Shown here: positions 1-8,901 of the stretch, piece after piece
Numbering within the stretch: the stretch's first letter is position 1
How the letters are laid out: each line of letters starts with the position of its first letter
Assembly: GCA_021741205.1 (NCBI GenBank)
Contig: JAIOYI010000010.1
Coordinates: 29,954 to 93,953 of the forward strand
DNA length: 64,000 nucleotides
Reading direction: 5' to 3'
DNA from: Emcibacter sp.
GTDB taxonomy: Bacteria; Pseudomonadota; Alphaproteobacteria; Sphingomonadales; Emcibacteraceae
Position numbers and translations under genes: made by a program
The notes under the pieces: model-generated
The model's database searches: none
Told to the model about the DNA's origin: nothing
The model's input: only the letters and a program-made list of their open reading frames with translations

Positions 1-636
1 CATCCGATCAAAGAAAGAAATACGTCGTCCATCAATAAAGCGGTCGGCATCAAAACGAGGGATGTAAATAACATCAAGACTATAATCGGATATAAAGAAT
101 GCCGTTTTTATGGCATCGGACGGTGACTTAAGATATTCATCATCCCGACCTATAAAAAAACTATTCCAGTCTTTTGGGAATAGATCATTAATAAAAATCA
201 AATCCCCCGTGCCCCACGTTAACACCTGCCTTCCCACCTTCATATCCATAAAATCAAGCGGACTAAAGGTCATATTGGCTTCACGGATATCAACAAACCC
301 CATTCCTTTTTCCAAATCAACGGCATAATGATCTTCTACAGGATCATAAATAAAATCAGACACAAGATTAAAGGTCACATGATCAAATTCCTTTTCAACA
401 CCTAATTGAAATCTAATCTCACCTACGCTCATGTCTTTTTCATGAGCATCATTTTGCAGGCGCGCACCAATACGGGCATCCAATGAACCGCTTAAGTCAA
501 AAGGCAGACCTTCATCCTCTGTAGAACTTGTCACCATAGGGGATAAATTTTCTAGTCCCTTCGGCAATTCAATTTCCTGTCCATAAGAAAACATAGGAAA
601 AAGAGTCAATAATGATACTGTAATTATTCGGGTCAT
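1..636 (-). CDS. Outer-membrane beta-barrel protein, C-terminus cut by window edge
   Basis: This open frame is missing from the ORF track because it runs off the left edge; 212 codons are visible. It begins MTRIITVSLLTLFPMFSYGQ, a signal peptide, and continues with alternating strands typical of an outer-membrane barrel, including the segment GRQVLTWGTGDLIFINDLFP. That segment resembles DUF1302-type or related barrel proteins found next to RND exporters. The start lies 10 bases after the stop of the LolA-like gene, so it is probably the third gene of the exporter operon and may give the outer-membrane exit of the same system. The ribosome binding site is weak. Barrel identity is inferred from the N-terminal part only. 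Confidence 0.7.
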   Translation of the reverse strand, partial: MTRIITVSLLTLFPMFSYGQEIELPKGLENLSPMVTSSTEDEGLPFDLSGSLDARIGARLQNDAHEKDMSVGEIRFQLGVEKEFDHVTFNLVSDFIYDPVEDHYAVDLEKGMGFVDIREANMTFSPLDFMDMKVGRQVLTWGTGDLIFINDLFPKDWNSFFIGRDDEYLKSPSDAIKTAFFISDYSLDVIYIPRFDADRFIDGRRISFFDRM

Positions 637-646
637 AGTATGTTTT

Positions 647-1435
647 CTATCTTAAATATTCTCGGGGCGCTTTGCGCAAATAGCGTTCGGTAAAAATATC
701 ATCTGGTAGCCCAATGTCATATTTCACATCACTATAACTCATCACAGTTTTCCCACCCGTCTTATGATCTTCCATGCTGCTTGAGGTCACGGTTGGATGG
801 CCTGAAATAACCTCTACCTTTAAGGCGGTATAGCTTCTGATTTTTTGTCCCTGATCGTCATAATATTCGGTCTTTATGGGTAGAAAAGTTGCCTTATGTA
901 TCCAGTTTTTATAAGTAGAAAATTCAACAGCAGCCTTATTTTTGGGCGTACTTTTGACAATGTAATAGGTATCATTTTCTTCCACCAATTCATGGGTATC
1001 CTCTTCAATACCCCGACCAGATACATCTTCATAATAAAAATTTGATCCCACAAAACTTGTCCGTTCATCACTGGCGGCAATGCGTTTGACGAGATCAAGG
1101 GCGGGAAGATAGAGCCAACGATCATCGTCCCTGTCCATATTTTTGACCACCATAAAAACCATTTTCTTCACGTCCGCTGGCTTATTAAAATACACAAAGA
1201 ATTTTTGCACAGCGTCGTCCATTTGTTCGTCATCTTTACGCAGAATGACAAATTCCCGAGATCTTTCCCGTCCTTGATCATCAAAAATGGACATATTCAC
1301 CTTTGCTCTACCGTCACTGCCCTTATAATAAGAGACATGATTGGCATTTTTCACTACCTCCATCACATCAATGGCATAGGCTGGAAAGCTCCAAAGAAAA
1401 GATAAAACGAGAATAATTTTCATCATATTTTTCAT
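647..1435 (-). CDS. LolA-like outer-membrane lipoprotein-sorting family protein
   Basis: Exported protein of 263 residues with signal peptide MKNMMKIILVLSFLWSFPAYA. The body (SREFVILRK, RWLYLPALDLVKRI, FVGSNFYYEDVSGR) matches the family annotated as outer membrane lipoprotein-sorting protein, with a LolA-like fold. These proteins accompany RND/MMPL exporters and are thought to shuttle a hydrophobic cargo through the periplasm. The ORF track starts 14 codons earlier, but AAGGAC six bases before ATG at 1435 and the signal peptide favour this start. It also leaves one base after the exporter stop. The cargo is unknown. Confidence 0.85.
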   Translation of the reverse strand: MKNMMKIILVLSFLWSFPAYAIDVMEVVKNANHVSYYKGSDGRAKVNMSIFDDQGRERSREFVILRKDDEQMDDAVQKFFVYFNKPADVKKMVFMVVKNMDRDDDRWLYLPALDLVKRIAASDERTSFVGSNFYYEDVSGRGIEEDTHELVEENDTYYIVKSTPKNKAAVEFSTYKNWIHKATFLPIKTEYYDDQGQKIRSYTALKVEVISGHPTVTSSSMEDHKTGGKTVMSYSDVKYDIGLPDDIFTERYLRKAPREYLR

Positions 1436-1436
1436 G

Positions 1437-4067
1437 TTAAGTCCTTGTTGAGTTTTCTTTAAACAAAAAGCGTTCAAATAACCTTATTAAGGCAGGAAGA
1501 ATGGTTAAGGTTGCAACGCCCGCCAAAACCAGAATGGCTGAAATAAACACACCAACCGTTTTATAAGGCACCAAAGGCGCCGCAAGCAACGGCATAAAAC
1601 CCACACCAACCACGATCACATTTCGGGCAATGGCACGGGCAGGTTCCCCAAATACAGCATAAGAGGTTTTTTCCCAGTTTGAATGTTGTTTACGTATTTC
1701 ACGGCTACGCGCCAAGAAGTGAATAGTATAATCCACCGCAAGTCCAAGGCTCAGAGAAGACAGAACCGCAACGGGCATATCATAATCCTTGCCAATCAAT
1801 CCAATAATACCGTAAATCATCCCGATGGTAAAAGTCAGCGGGATCATCGCCAATATTCCCCACCAAAGAGACCGGAACAAAAAGACCATCATGATAAGAA
1901 CAATAATAAAGCTGCCGATAAAGGCTTCGGCCATCCCACTCACCATTTTGTCCTGCCAGATCACATTAATATAAGTCAGCCCAAACCATTGATGAGAAAT
2001 ACCTTCTGGTGCAGGATTATTGTTGAAAAATTCATCCACCTTTTTCACAAGTGCACTCATATCACGGTTATCACCGCTCTTTAATTGAAGCCACATATTA
2101 GTCTTTCGATAGTCTGGCGTCACAAAATGCCATAGATCCTGCGGCCTGTGGCTATTTTGATAAGTGATCAGTGTTTCAGCAACCGCCCCACGGCTTTCTG
2201 GGATACGGTAAGCCGCCTTATCACCCATAAAAAGTTCACGATGAACGGTTTTGACCACATCGGACAGGCTGTTGCTTTTACCCACAAGTTCTGTTGATTG
2301 TAAGTAATCCTGCAATTTTCCCATATAATTCAATACATCAGGATTTTTAAAGGTTTCATCTTTTGATAAATAATCGCCAACCCATGTGAGCGCACTATCC
2401 CATTCATCCCAGCTTTCATCAGAAACCGTTTCCATGCGCTGTTCCATACGTGCAATCAAAAGATCAATCAACTGATTACGATCAGAAGATTTTGATTGTA
2501 CTTCATCCACAACAGATGCCATTTCATGGAGAGGCACCAATGGGCTAAATTTCATATGATCTTTTAAGGCCGTGGAAAATTGATCCATATCTGTGCTTAT
2601 GGATGCACCCTCTAGCATTAGATAAGCCATATAAGTTCCAGCGAACCGTTCGTTCAGGGCACGGTCTGCAATGCGTATTTCATGATCTGGCGCAAACCAT
2701 TTTACTGGATTATCATTAATGACAATCCTGTTCATCCCAGCCCACGCAATAATCGCTAAAACGAATACCCCAAAAACAATCAACTTTGCATAAGAAAAAG
2801 TGAGTCTTCCTGTTTTGTTGAGCAATCTCGCAAGAGGTGTACCATTGCCATCACCATCGTCATGCATCAGTCCAAAATCAGCAAATTTTTCTTCTGGCAT
2901 CACCATAATATAGGCTGGAATAAGCGTGATCGTAAATATCCATGCCAAAATCACACCGATCGACACAAAAAGACCGAAAGTCTGCACTGGCGGAATGGGG
3001 GTTAAGGCAAGAGAGCCAAAGCCAACGGCCGTCGTCAATGTGGTATAAAGCATGGGGGCAGACAATTCTTTCATCACATGCTGAATGGTTTTCTTCCGGT
3101 CCTTATACAAAGGATAGCGATCATAAAAATCACTTAAGATATGAATGGCGTCCAATACCGCAATGGGCATAATAAAAATAGGTATCATGCTGCTCATAAT
3201 GTGAACCGTATTCCCCGTTATCACCAACAGCCCCATTGTGCTAATCACAGAAACCATAGCAACAATCATAGGTGACATGACCAATGAGGCCTTCTTAAAG
3301 AAATACCACATCAATAAAAAGATCAAGATCATGGCCATGGGGGCAGAGATTGCCATTTGGATAAACATTTCAACGCCAAAGGTATCCTGCGCCACGGGCA
3401 GACCCGTAATATGATACTGGTCGTTACCCTTGAGTTCAGCGATTTTACCCTTTAATTTTTCAACCACATTGTAGCTGACATTTTTGGCTGTAATGGGGAT
3501 ATAGAGAGCCATAGCCTTACCATCTTCGGATACGATGGTGCCATTAAGCAATGGAAGATTTTGAGCCTTATTTCGGATGGTCAAGGCCTCGGCATCATTC
3601 AAAGGTGGTGCTTTCATCAACCATTCAAATTTAACCACGCCCATACCACCCGGTTCAATATTATCGACCGTGGAGGGCGCCATAAGATCCACGGAAATGA
3701 CACCCTGTGTCTTACCTTCTTTATCCTGCCACTGAATATTTTTGGCAAATTCCGTTAAGTCATAAATATTTTTCAGAGATTGAGCGTTAAAGACCCCTTG
3801 TGAATCCGTCTCATTAACCACCCCCACAACAACCATATCATACAGGGAAAATTCTTTTTTCTGTTGGTTATGAAACATGCGGACAGGCTCATCAATGGAC
3901 AACATGTTTTCAGGATCGGTATCAATTTTAAGAGGATTAAGTAGCGCAAATGAGGCTGGCCAAACACTGGGCAGAACAACAAGCGTTATCATGACAAGGC
4001 TTAATAAACCACTTAGCCATAGAAATACCCTTGGACGGTTCACTGCCGTCTGTGAAATATGAATCAT
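1437..4067 (-). CDS. RND/MMPL family exporter
   Basis: Large inner-membrane transporter of 876 residues. It has the duplicated RND layout: one N-terminal helix, a periplasmic loop, a bundle of helices (about 230-410, with FLLMWYFFKKASL and PIAVLDAIHILSDFYDRYP), then the same pattern again (helices about 700-860, LGLAVDYTIHFLARSREI). The paired D-x-x-I-H motifs in the two halves are characteristic of the MMPL/sterol-sensing-like subgroup. With the LolA-like and outer-membrane genes downstream it looks like a tripartite envelope pathway for a lipid-like cargo, which cannot be named from sequence. Two ATGs lie close together; GGAG is six bases from the second (4067) but abuts the first (4073), so 4067 is chosen. 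Confidence 0.88.
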   Translation of the reverse strand: MIHISQTAVNRPRVFLWLSGLLSLVMITLVVLPSVWPASFALLNPLKIDTDPENMLSIDEPVRMFHNQQKKEFSLYDMVVVGVVNETDSQGVFNAQSLKNIYDLTEFAKNIQWQDKEGKTQGVISVDLMAPSTVDNIEPGGMGVVKFEWLMKAPPLNDAEALTIRNKAQNLPLLNGTIVSEDGKAMALYIPITAKNVSYNVVEKLKGKIAELKGNDQYHITGLPVAQDTFGVEMFIQMAISAPMAMILIFLLMWYFFKKASLVMSPMIVAMVSVISTMGLLVITGNTVHIMSSMIPIFIMPIAVLDAIHILSDFYDRYPLYKDRKKTIQHVMKELSAPMLYTTLTTAVGFGSLALTPIPPVQTFGLFVSIGVILAWIFTITLIPAYIMVMPEEKFADFGLMHDDGDGNGTPLARLLNKTGRLTFSYAKLIVFGVFVLAIIAWAGMNRIVINDNPVKWFAPDHEIRIADRALNERFAGTYMAYLMLEGASISTDMDQFSTALKDHMKFSPLVPLHEMASVVDEVQSKSSDRNQLIDLLIARMEQRMETVSDESWDEWDSALTWVGDYLSKDETFKNPDVLNYMGKLQDYLQSTELVGKSNSLSDVVKTVHRELFMGDKAAYRIPESRGAVAETLITYQNSHRPQDLWHFVTPDYRKTNMWLQLKSGDNRDMSALVKKVDEFFNNNPAPEGISHQWFGLTYINVIWQDKMVSGMAEAFIGSFIIVLIMMVFLFRSLWWGILAMIPLTFTIGMIYGIIGLIGKDYDMPVAVLSSLSLGLAVDYTIHFLARSREIRKQHSNWEKTSYAVFGEPARAIARNVIVVGVGFMPLLAAPLVPYKTVGVFISAILVLAGVATLTILPALIRLFERFLFKENSTRT

Positions 4068-4097
4068 TCTCATCTCCGAAAGATTTTAAATTTATGC

Positions 4098-4301
4098 TTA
4101 AGAAAACGCCTGACCTGGCTTCACGCCCATTTTCTTTAATATAATAGCCAGCGGGCAGAAGCCGGTAAAGGCCGCCTGAAACATATTAAGTCCTACAAAT
4201 GCCGGAAGTCCCAACCAGTACATATGAACCTTAAGACCAAGCACAAGACCCAAAATTATCATAACACCCGCAAAGGCAAAAACAACACGATCTATAACCA
4301 T
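4098..4301 (-). CDS. DUF2892 inner-membrane protein
   Basis: Small membrane protein of 67 residues, beginning MVIDRVVFAFAGVMIILGLVLG. It has two hydrophobic segments around a GLNMFQAAFTGFCPLAIILKKMG motif, the signature of the DUF2892 (YgaP transmembrane-like) family. The ORF track extends it by 33 codons, but AAGGAG seven bases before ATG 4301 and the one-base gap to the preceding DUF2892 gene fix the start here. It follows a second DUF2892 gene in one transcript, near a Crp/Fnr regulator. In related operons this domain accompanies rhodanese and sulfur genes, but no rhodanese is present here and the function is unknown. Confidence 0.85.
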   Translation of the reverse strand: MVIDRVVFAFAGVMIILGLVLGLKVHMYWLGLPAFVGLNMFQAAFTGFCPLAIILKKMGVKPGQAFS

Positions 4302-4302
4302 T

Positions 4303-4503
4303 TTATTCTCCTTTTTCTGTATTAGGACAACTGTTACAGCCAAAGGGTAAATACGCCGGACACCAACCCATAAGCCCCGTAGCAAGTGGTACAACACCAA
4401 TCCAACCCCATGGGGTGAAATATCCCAACAAAGCAGACGCGATTAAAGCGATCCCCACAATGATACGTAATATTTTATCCAAGCCACCAACGTTCTTTTT
4501 CAT
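4303..4503 (-). CDS. DUF2892 inner-membrane protein
   Basis: 66-residue protein with two predicted transmembrane segments (ILRIIVGIALIASALLGYF and WGWIGVVPLATGLMGWCPAYLPFGC) and the DUF2892 motif G-x-C-P-x-Y-x-P-x-G. A cysteine-rich tail, CNSCPNTEKGE, follows. A GGAGAG ribosome binding site precedes ATG. It is the first gene of a two-gene DUF2892 operon whose candidate promoter carries a CRP-type box. The two proteins are divergent paralogues and may pair in the membrane; that pairing is inference. Confidence 0.85.
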   Translation of the reverse strand: MKKNVGGLDKILRIIVGIALIASALLGYFTPWGWIGVVPLATGLMGWCPAYLPFGCNSCPNTEKGE

Positions 4504-4549
4504 AACATCTCTCCATAATTAATATTTATATTAACATGATAACATACGC

Positions 4550-4592
4550 ATTAAACCACAGAAGTATATTAGTATAAGTGATTATAGTCACA
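4550..4592 (-). promoter_or_regulatory. CRP/FNR-type box at -41.5 of the DUF2892 promoter
   Basis: AGTGA-TTATAG-TCACA at 4577-4592 matches the CRP consensus TGTGA-N6-TCACA except for one base. On the minus strand, TTTAAT (4550-4555) is a five-of-six match to a -10 hexamer. If it occupies -12 to -7, the box centre falls at -41.5, the textbook class II activator position. The start codon of the first DUF2892 gene lies about 40 bases beyond the implied start site. The adjacent Crp/Fnr regulator is the obvious candidate ligand. Confidence 0.65.
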
Positions 4593-4604
4593 TAAGATAA
4601 TAAA

Positions 4605-5258
4605 TTATTTTGTCGCTCGGAGAAGTCCTGCTCTATCAAGGATTTCAATTTCACCTCGGCCTAGCCTGATCAATTGCTGTCGTTCAAAAACTTTAAGCTG
4701 CCGACTGACAACCTCTCTGACAGAGCCTAACTCCAGCGCAATATCTTGATGGGTAATGTCAAGGGTAGCGACTTTCTTATCCAGTAACATTTGGGCTAGA
4801 CGTCTGTCCAATTTTTTAAAAACAACCTCCTCCACAAGCATCATCAGCATTGACATACGTTTGGCATAAACGGCAAAGACAAAATGTCTAAAAACCGATG
4901 ATTGATCCAGCAAGCGATTAAAAATTGGCGGTGGAATAATCGCAAGCGCAATATCACTTTCTGCAATGCCTTCTGCGCCGTAATGTTCATCCGAAATAAG
5001 GCAAGTCGTTGTCATAATACAGGATTCACCTGCTTCAACCCTATAAAGCACAATCTCCCTGCCGTCATCGGATGTCTTTTGCACCCTAACCGTACCCAAA
5101 AGCAACATGACATAGCCATTGCATTCGCTGCCCTCAGAAAACATGACCGTACCAGAGGATGCATTTCTATACTGGATACCGTCCTTTAGTATTTTTTTAC
5201 TATCCTCTGAAAGCGCATTAAGCTCTGGAAAATAATTTAGGATATCTTTTGGCATCAT
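4605..5258 (-). CDS. Crp/Fnr family transcriptional regulator
   Basis: 217 residues: an N-terminal cyclic-nucleotide-binding-type beta barrel (about 15-125), a dimerisation helix (VFAVYAKRMSMLMMLVEEVVFKKLDRRLAQMLL) and a C-terminal winged helix (DITHQDIALELGSVREVVSRQLKVFE). The recognition helix reads R-E-V-V-S-R, keeping the Arg and Glu positions that read TGTGA half-sites in CRP. It lacks the N-terminal cysteine cluster of FNR but has cysteines in the barrel (SECNG and GESCIMTTTCLI), so thiol or redox sensing is possible and unproven. It lies directly upstream of the DUF2892 operon with a CRP-type box between. Start is MMPK or MPK; no strong ribosome binding site is seen. Confidence 0.88.
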   Translation of the reverse strand: MMPKDILNYFPELNALSEDSKKILKDGIQYRNASSGTVMFSEGSECNGYVMLLLGTVRVQKTSDDGREIVLYRVEAGESCIMTTTCLISDEHYGAEGIAESDIALAIIPPPIFNRLLDQSSVFRHFVFAVYAKRMSMLMMLVEEVVFKKLDRRLAQMLLDKKVATLDITHQDIALELGSVREVVSRQLKVFERQQLIRLGRGEIEILDRAGLLRATK

Positions 5259-5268
5259 TTGTGAAATT

Positions 5269-6918
5269 TTATTCTTTCATCATAGCATCTCGTTTGGCTT
5301 TGAATTCATTACCTATGCGCCAATTGGGAAAAGTTTCTTCGCCCGATAACCGCAGGCCAATTTTATAGGCAAGCTCCAAATCCTGTATCGCACCCGTTAA
5401 ATCCCAACTGTCCGAATATTCATCAGACGGTTTATGATAGCGGTTAGCGGTATAATCTGCGCTTTGTTCAAGCATCCATTTTCTGCCATGCTCCACACTA
5501 TTGACGCCACCTTCCATATAAAGAGCGGGAACACCCTCTTTTGACAGGCTGAAATGATCGGACCGATAAAAGCCACCCTTTTCGGGCTCAGGGTCTGGAT
5601 TTGCTATACGCTTTTGGGCTTTCACCGCTCTATCCACATAATCGTCCAATTCTGAATTACCGTATCCTACAACGGTAATGTCATGGGTCTTACCATGATA
5701 GGCCAACACATCCATATTGATGGCCGCTACTGTTTTGTTCAACGGCACAATAGGATTCTTACCATAATACTCAGACCCAAGCAGTCCCTGTTCTTCGGCC
5801 GTAACGGCCATAAACATAATAGAACGGCGGGGTTTTTGCTCTCCCGAGGCAAAGGCATTGGCAAGTTCGATCAAGCCTGCGGTTCCGCTCGCATTGTCTG
5901 CTGCACCGTTATAAATTTGATCCCCCTCTAAGGTTTCATCTTTACCAAAATGATCCCAATGCGCCATATAAATGATATATTCATCGGCAAGATCCGTGCC
6001 GGGCAAAAGGGCAACAACATTGTTAGAGGTCACTTGCCGTATGCTGTTTTTGATCGCAACGGACATCTTCGCCTGCAAAGAAACTGCCTTGAAGTCCCGT
6101 GTTGCGGCACTTGCCGTCAATGTCGTATAATCAAGTCCAGCTGCCGTAAAAACTTTGGCCATAATAGCGCCTTGCACCCATGATTCAATGGCAACCCTTG
6201 ACATATTATTATCCGAAGCCCCCAAATTGAATTTAGTCCCCGTCCAGCCAGATTCCACAACTTCCCAAGGATAGGCGGCGGGCTTTGTTTCATGAATAAT
6301 GATTGCAGCCGTGGCCCCCTGTCTTGCAGCTTCCTCATATTTATAGGTCCATCTACCATAATAGGTCATGGAATTTCCCATAAACAAGGCGGGGTCTTGA
6401 GTGGCAAAGCCTGGGTCATTGACCATCATCACCACGGTTTTTCCCTTGACGTCCAAATCCTTATAATCATTCCAGTCATATTCAGGGGCTACAATACCGT
6501 ACCCCACAAAAATCATCTCACTGTCCTGCACAGAAACATCTTCTTTAATTTGTAAAGTGGTCGCTACATAATCTTTGGCATAATTGAGTTCCATCATCCC
6601 GTTTGATGTGTCAAATTTCATGCTCTCAACGGAGGCCCCCGTCATCTCGACCATATTCACACCCTGAAAATAACTGTCGCCATTTCCAGCCTTTAGTCCG
6701 ATTTTCTCGAACTCATGTTTCAGAAAGTTGATGGTTTTTTCTTCCCCGATAGTTGCAGGGGCACGGCCTTCAAATTCATCAGAGGCCAGCGTTTTAATAT
6801 TTTGAGCGAGCCGAGCCGCATCAATATTGATAGGCACTTTGTTAAGTGGCGCCTTATTATAAACCGCAACCGTTAGAACGATGGCTGCAATGAACATAAT
6901 CCATAATATTTTTTTCAT
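5269..6918 (-). CDS. M28 family zinc metallopeptidase with PA domain
   Basis: 549-residue exported or membrane-anchored peptidase. A hydrophobic N-terminus (MKKILWIMFIAAIVLTVAVY) precedes a PA-type insert domain (about 120-260) and an M28 catalytic domain. The co-catalytic zinc ligands and the general base are visible in order: AHWDHFG, NGAADNASG, VTAEEQGLLGS, INMDVLAYHG and a late YRSDHFSL. This is the aminopeptidase/glutamate carboxypeptidase-like fold. ATG at 6918 is used rather than the track start at 6957 because the signal sequence begins there. It lies ten bases before the Crp gene. The substrate is unknown. Confidence 0.88.
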   Translation of the reverse strand: MKKILWIMFIAAIVLTVAVYNKAPLNKVPINIDAARLAQNIKTLASDEFEGRAPATIGEEKTINFLKHEFEKIGLKAGNGDSYFQGVNMVEMTGASVESMKFDTSNGMMELNYAKDYVATTLQIKEDVSVQDSEMIFVGYGIVAPEYDWNDYKDLDVKGKTVVMMVNDPGFATQDPALFMGNSMTYYGRWTYKYEEAARQGATAAIIIHETKPAAYPWEVVESGWTGTKFNLGASDNNMSRVAIESWVQGAIMAKVFTAAGLDYTTLTASAATRDFKAVSLQAKMSVAIKNSIRQVTSNNVVALLPGTDLADEYIIYMAHWDHFGKDETLEGDQIYNGAADNASGTAGLIELANAFASGEQKPRRSIMFMAVTAEEQGLLGSEYYGKNPIVPLNKTVAAINMDVLAYHGKTHDITVVGYGNSELDDYVDRAVKAQKRIANPDPEPEKGGFYRSDHFSLSKEGVPALYMEGGVNSVEHGRKWMLEQSADYTANRYHKPSDEYSDSWDLTGAIQDLELAYKIGLRLSGEETFPNWRIGNEFKAKRDAMMKE

Positions 6919-6988
6919 TTTCTTATCCCAATGTGAATTACAGTGAAACACCACCATATCTTAAAAAAAATAAATGGGAATAAAAATT

Positions 6989-7981
6989 CTAGCAATAAGA
7001 TGTGGTTAAAGCTTTTTTAAATACTTCTTGGTCTATATTCCCACCGCTCAGCAAAATACAAATTGTCTTTCCTGTGACATCCATTTTGCCCGCAAGCAAA
7101 GCCGCAAGGGCGGCAGCTCCCCCAGGTTCCACCACAAGTTTAAGACTTTCATAGGCATATTTTACAGCGTAAAGGGCTTCTTGATCGCGGACAACAAGGA
7201 CATCATCCACATATTTTTGCATGATGGCAAAGGTCATAGATCCGCATAAAGGGGTCAAAAGAGCATCACAGATAGAATCTGATTGATTGTCATTGTTCAA
7301 TCTTTCACCCTGCGCAAGAGATCGTTTCACATCATCAAAGTTTTCAGGTTCAACACCAAATATTTCTGTTTTGGGACTTAGTGTCTTGATAGCTGTTCCA
7401 CAGCCAGAAATAAGACCACCCCCGCCTATGGGGCAAAAAAAATGGTCAAAATGAACGCCTATTTCCTGTCCCTGCTCTATAACTTCAAGCCCTGCTGTAC
7501 CCTGACCGCATATGATATCAAAATCTTCGAATGAGGGAACCAATATGCTGCCCCTTTCTCTGGCAATTTTTTGCGAAATTTCTTCTCGATTTTCTGTTTT
7601 GCGGTCATATTCAATCACCTCTGCCCCATAAGATAAGGTATTATCACGCTTAATCTTTGGCGCATCGGACGGCATAACAATGGTCGCCTTTAGTCCCAAA
7701 ATTTTGGCAGCGGCGGCAACACCTTGCGCATGATTTCCCGACGAAAAGGCAACAACCCCAAGGCTTTTCTCCGTATCAGATAACTGACATAGTCTATTAT
7801 AGGCCCCCCTGAATTTAAAAGCGCCCACTCTTTGTAAATTTTCTGGTTTAATAAAAACCCTTGCCCCAAGCCTTTCTGATAGTGCAAAAGACGGAAAGAG
7901 AGGTGTTTTTACGGCAAACCCATTTAACCGCCTCGCCGCTTTTTGAATATCATGAAGCGTCGGCAAAAGATGTCCAACCAT
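6989..7981 (-). CDS. Threonine dehydratase / serine racemase-like PLP enzyme
   Basis: 330-residue fold-type II PLP enzyme. It has the lysine motif FKFRGAYNRL (Schiff base), the substrate loop SSGNHAQGVA and the phosphate-binding glycine loop GGGGLISG, all typical of L-threonine ammonia-lyase, which makes 2-oxobutanoate and ammonia. There is no C-terminal ACT regulatory domain, so it resembles the catabolic short form, or a serine/threonine racemase-like relative, rather than the isoleucine-regulated IlvA. ilvD lies 2.6 kb away on the opposite strand, but the two are not in one operon. Substrate choice among threonine, serine and other hydroxy amino acids is unresolved. Confidence 0.85.
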   Translation of the reverse strand: MVGHLLPTLHDIQKAARRLNGFAVKTPLFPSFALSERLGARVFIKPENLQRVGAFKFRGAYNRLCQLSDTEKSLGVVAFSSGNHAQGVAAAAKILGLKATIVMPSDAPKIKRDNTLSYGAEVIEYDRKTENREEISQKIARERGSILVPSFEDFDIICGQGTAGLEVIEQGQEIGVHFDHFFCPIGGGGLISGCGTAIKTLSPKTEIFGVEPENFDDVKRSLAQGERLNNDNQSDSICDALLTPLCGSMTFAIMQKYVDDVLVVRDQEALYAVKYAYESLKLVVEPGGAAALAALLAGKMDVTGKTICILLSGGNIDQEVFKKALTTSYC

Positions 7982-7999
7982 ATCAAAAGGCTCTAATTA

Positions 8000-8788
8000 T
8001 TATTTTTTAACAAAACGATAGACAAACCGATTGGTTTTCCCACTAATTGTTTCATCAAACATGGGTATGGTCATATTATCATCTCTATTGGCCAAAAGAT
8101 CAGATTCAGCCTCCAATGTAAAGCCCGCTGCCGTCAATTCAGCCTTAACAATTTCTGGGTCTATTCTGTGCAGCGTTGATCCTGTTTCATGGGGCGAGCC
8201 TTTTTGGGCGGCATGATCCACGATGGCTAATACACCGCCTTTTTTCAATGACTTATAAATTTGACCAAGGGTTCTCTCTACATCGACTTTGGGCCACCCA
8301 TTTTTTTCATCGACATAATAAAAATCATGATAAGCAAGGACAAGAAATAATGCATCCAATTCGTCTGGAATCAGTTCCACATCGTTAATTTCAGCAATTC
8401 TTAATTCCACATTTTCCATGCGTCCCTTTTGAGCCATTCTGTCAATAAGGGCATCCTTAGTATAACCCATATAAGATTGATTATTCAGGGCAATAACTTT
8501 ACCCTCATCCCCTACAACATGAGATAAGATTTCAGCGTAATAGCCGCTACCCGCTAGCATTTCCATAACCGTCATACCAGGCTTAATGCCCATGAATTTT
8601 ATGATTTCTGCTGGTTTGCGATTAACATCTCTTATTCGGTCACTTTCTTCTCGAACTGGATTATCCACCGCAGCTTGAATAAGATTGTCATAGTTTTTAT
8701 CTTCTGCGTTTTTATCTTCTGCATAAGATGGGGTCATCGTTCCAACAAGAAGCGACAGCCATAACAAGATCAACGTTTTTATTTTCAT
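8000..8788 (-). CDS. Exported SAM-dependent methyltransferase-like protein
   Basis: 262 residues with a clear signal peptide (MKIKTLILLWLSLLVGTMTPSYA) followed by a short repeat (AEDKN twice). A class I methyltransferase fold then carries motif I as MTVMEMLAGSGYYAEILS and an acidic loop VIALNNQ. This matches the group of predicted periplasmic methyltransferases (COG4798-like), in which a Rossmann methyltransferase is exported although SAM is cytoplasmic. The role is therefore unclear, and it may bind another ligand. It ends 18 bases before the dehydratase gene and could share its transcript. Confidence 0.8.
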   Translation of the reverse strand: MKIKTLILLWLSLLVGTMTPSYAEDKNAEDKNYDNLIQAAVDNPVREESDRIRDVNRKPAEIIKFMGIKPGMTVMEMLAGSGYYAEILSHVVGDEGKVIALNNQSYMGYTKDALIDRMAQKGRMENVELRIAEINDVELIPDELDALFLVLAYHDFYYVDEKNGWPKVDVERTLGQIYKSLKKGGVLAIVDHAAQKGSPHETGSTLHRIDPEIVKAELTAAGFTLEAESDLLANRDDNMTIPMFDETISGKTNRFVYRFVKK

Positions 8789-8901
8789 TATTTTACCTTC
8801 CCAAATTATTATTTAATTTAATATTATCATAAAATGGGAGGATATTGTGAACAAAGCGATGAAATAACATTATTTAACGACGAAAAAAAATGACCTATAA
8901 A

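Noticed and set aside
110-328. Plus-strand 72-aa ORF at the left edge
   Set aside because: It lies wholly inside the minus-strand outer-membrane protein frame, which has a signal peptide and coherent barrel sequence; the plus ORF has no supporting features.
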